A stretch of 64,000 bases of DNA from assembly GCA_013399695.1 (NCBI GenBank), contig VXAU01000197.1, forward strand, positions 5,271,016 to 5,335,015. The letters are read 5' to 3'. This DNA comes from Formicarius rufipectus. Its lineage: Eukaryota; Chordata; Aves; Passeriformes; Formicariidae. Positions 62,737 through 64,000 of the stretch are shown here, piece after piece. A program made the position numbers and the translations under genes. The notes beneath the pieces are model-generated. The model made no database searches. It was not told where the DNA came from and was given only the letters and a program-made list of their open reading frames with translations. Within the stretch, counting starts at the first letter, position 1; the number at the start of each line of letters is the position of its first letter.

Positions 62737-62975
62737 GCCCCAGCGGTGTTATCGGACCTGATGTGGTCTGGCCCCGTGACAGGCATTGATTAGGTCTGTG
62801 CCATCCTCTGCCTCATCAACAGCCCGTGCTGCTGTCGTGAGTCACACCAGCTCTTGGCCACGGTCCCTGCTGAAGGAGGGAACGGCTCCCAACAGGAGTG
62901 ACTCACCGTGCCTCATCGGCCGCCTTTCATCTGCCTCCAGCCGCATCACCTCGCGGCTGGAGCACCGGAGCACAA
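62737..62975. promoter_or_regulatory. Short CpG-rich block with paired AP-1 sites
   Basis: By hand count there are about 15 CpGs in roughly 240 bases, an observed/expected ratio near 0.7, in a window that is otherwise strongly CpG-poor. TGAGTCA (62838-62844) and TGACTCA (62899-62905) are perfect AP-1 sites, each within 9-base inverted copies GTGAGTCAC and GTGACTCAC. The block may be a small CpG island, an enhancer core or a GC-rich coding exon on either strand. Confidence 0.4.
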
Positions 62976-63055
62976 CAGCTCCAGTGCTTTCCCATGGCCT
63001 CAGTGCAGAGCTGCTGTCCTCCTCCCCGAGCTCCTTCAGACCTCCCAGGTTTGTG
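62907..63055 (-). other. Exon-like cassette in the CpG-rich block
   Basis: On the minus strand, 149 bases lie between an AACAG acceptor (poor pyrimidine tract) and a consensus donor, CACG then GTGAGT. One frame is open throughout (one base, 49 codons, one base), is CpG-rich, and near its end reads REVMRLEADERRPMRH, a charged, protein-like sequence I cannot assign. The donor overlaps the AP-1 site at 62899-62905. The plus strand is also open here, so coding is unproven. Confidence 0.2.
62935..62962. repeat. Perfect 10-base-pair GC-rich stem-loop
   Basis: CTCCAGCCGC (62935-62944) and GCGGCTGGAG (62953-62962) are exact reverse complements around ATCACCTC. The right arm can also pair with GCTCCAG at 62978-62984, giving two mutually exclusive stems. 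It is among the longest perfect stems I found. If transcribed, it could fold on either strand. Confidence 0.6.
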
Positions 63056-64000
63056 CTGTTAATGCATTCTCATGATTCCTCCCTCCTGAGTCAGTAAGGA
63101 GCCTTTTCTGGTGCAGGTCTAGGGACTGTGCTGCCCACAGGGGTTCAGAGCTTGGCTGGGACAGGACCACACATCTCTACGTTCAGAAACACCCTCAGTC
63201 CTCACATGAGTTTTGGGATCACTGTGCTCTGCAGCCAGATAAGCTGTTAAAGCCACCCCATCAGAGCCAATTAACAGGACTAGGCACTTTTTGAAAGCAA
63301 AGGGGGTTTAGTCTGTGGGTTCAAGCCAGCTGCTGCTCTGGGTAAGCACATTATGCCTCACTGTGCCTCAAATTTGCTGTGAGCTAATGCATTGTACTTT
63401 GTGTGTCCAACAGTAGAGTCAGTTGCCACAGCTCAGCTGATGAGCAGTAATTCATTAAGCCTCTGTAATTTGATCACTGCAATCATCTTTACAGTCCTGA
63501 CAGAGCCAAATATATTCCCACTGTGATGTCACAAGAGTGCAAAATTCATCTTTTTTACAAAATTGTCTACTGTTGCTCAGCCCTTCAGCTCTTTGTCACT
63601 TATGCAGGCCAGCACCCTGTCCTTCCAAAGGCCGATTCCACCTACATAGCCCAGAGTTGTACCTGCTTAAGGAAAACTGGTGACTTAGATGAATGCAAAC
63701 CTCTCTTGTACAGACATGAGATCAAATGACTTGAATTATGGTTGCTCAACAAGTAATTGCCCTTCAGCTGAAGCAACCTCACCATTGTACTTGTTCTTGC
63801 CCAGCTCCTTCTCTGAGCTTGCACAATGTGGTTGCCTTAGTAAGAGTCTGATGCCTGCTGAACTAAATCCAAACCAGCCAAGGCTCTGGAGCCTCTGCTT
63901 GAACAGTCACTCCTGGGAAGTTTGATGTGTTACTTGTATTGCAGCTTCTTTTCTCCTCTGTATCCAAAGAGTCAATTCTCCCCTTTCAGACTGTTTAACC

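Larger units (their letters stand above)
60136..64000. other. Right-end region: non-coding, rich in regulatory-type motifs
   Basis: No gene is recognised, but motif and structure density rises between 60700 and 63300 (listed separately). An AATAAT...ATTATT inverted pair near 60787-60808 precedes a perfect hairpin at 60954-60976. A perfect GATA site AGATAAG lies at 63237-63243. Open frames of 141 codons (61087-61512, plus) and 103 codons (62786-63097, plus) have no known domain. The last 700 bases show nothing notable. Confidence 0.5.

Noticed and set aside
1..64000. Searched by eye for tRNA, rRNA, known vertebrate microRNA seeds with hairpins, CRISPR-type repeats, endogenous retrovirus or DNA-transposon coding frames.
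   Set aside because: None was found. FOX-type TGTAAACA at 32066 resembles the miR-30 start but does not continue as that microRNA, and no retroviral gag, pol or env motif is seen.

Overview
This window is vertebrate nuclear DNA, almost certainly from a bird and probably a passerine. The main evidence is a 5'-truncated CR1 retrotransposon 3' end at 60020-60135, which closely matches the avian CR1 tail as I remember it. An ancient amniote CR1 copy lies at 32530-33010, and several very old MIR- and L2-like fragments are present. Interspersed repeats are sparse. Splice-like signals occur everywhere, but no open reading frame looks like a compact gene. The two assembly gaps (one N at 37891 and 158 N at 53795-53952, inside a CT-rich tract) fit a short-read or draft bird assembly.

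I found no protein-coding gene, tRNA, rRNA or known microRNA that I can name. The longest open frames (up to about 190 codons) have no domain, no repeated family signature and no consistent splice context. I read them as chance. The window is best described as intergenic or long-intron sequence. Seven exon-like cassettes (acceptor, short segment, donor) are recorded at low confidence because chance produces such cassettes often. One apparently phase-compatible chain had to be discarded because it needed a 62-bp intron.

Layout: 1-7063 is ordinary non-coding DNA with one MIR. 7090-7450 is an AT-rich block that looks like a conserved non-coding element. 7451-13599 holds two MIR copies. 13600-14640 is a second AT-rich block with posterior-HOX/CDX-like motifs. 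14641-31970 is plain, with a palindrome at 19081, a G-tract at 21277 and a CTCF-like site at 29873. 31978-32160 is a dense cluster of RFX, FOX, SOX and homeodomain motifs next to the old CR1 copies. 33170-53750 is plain, with three or four old repeats and an octamer-bearing AT-rich block near 42990. 53761-54024 is the CT tract with the gap. 54887-54977 carries repeated TCF/LEF-like motifs and a 24-bp palindrome.

The right end (60700-63300) is the most structured part. It contains a quadruplex-forming G-tract, a perfect MEF2 motif, a TATA box and a nearby splice donor (61723-61892), then a homeodomain-motif repeat (62261-62298), then a short CpG-rich block with two AP-1 sites and a perfect 10-bp stem (62737-62975). 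This could be the promoter-proximal or enhancer region of a gene lying mostly outside the window. That is inference from motifs only. I see no previously undescribed biological system here.
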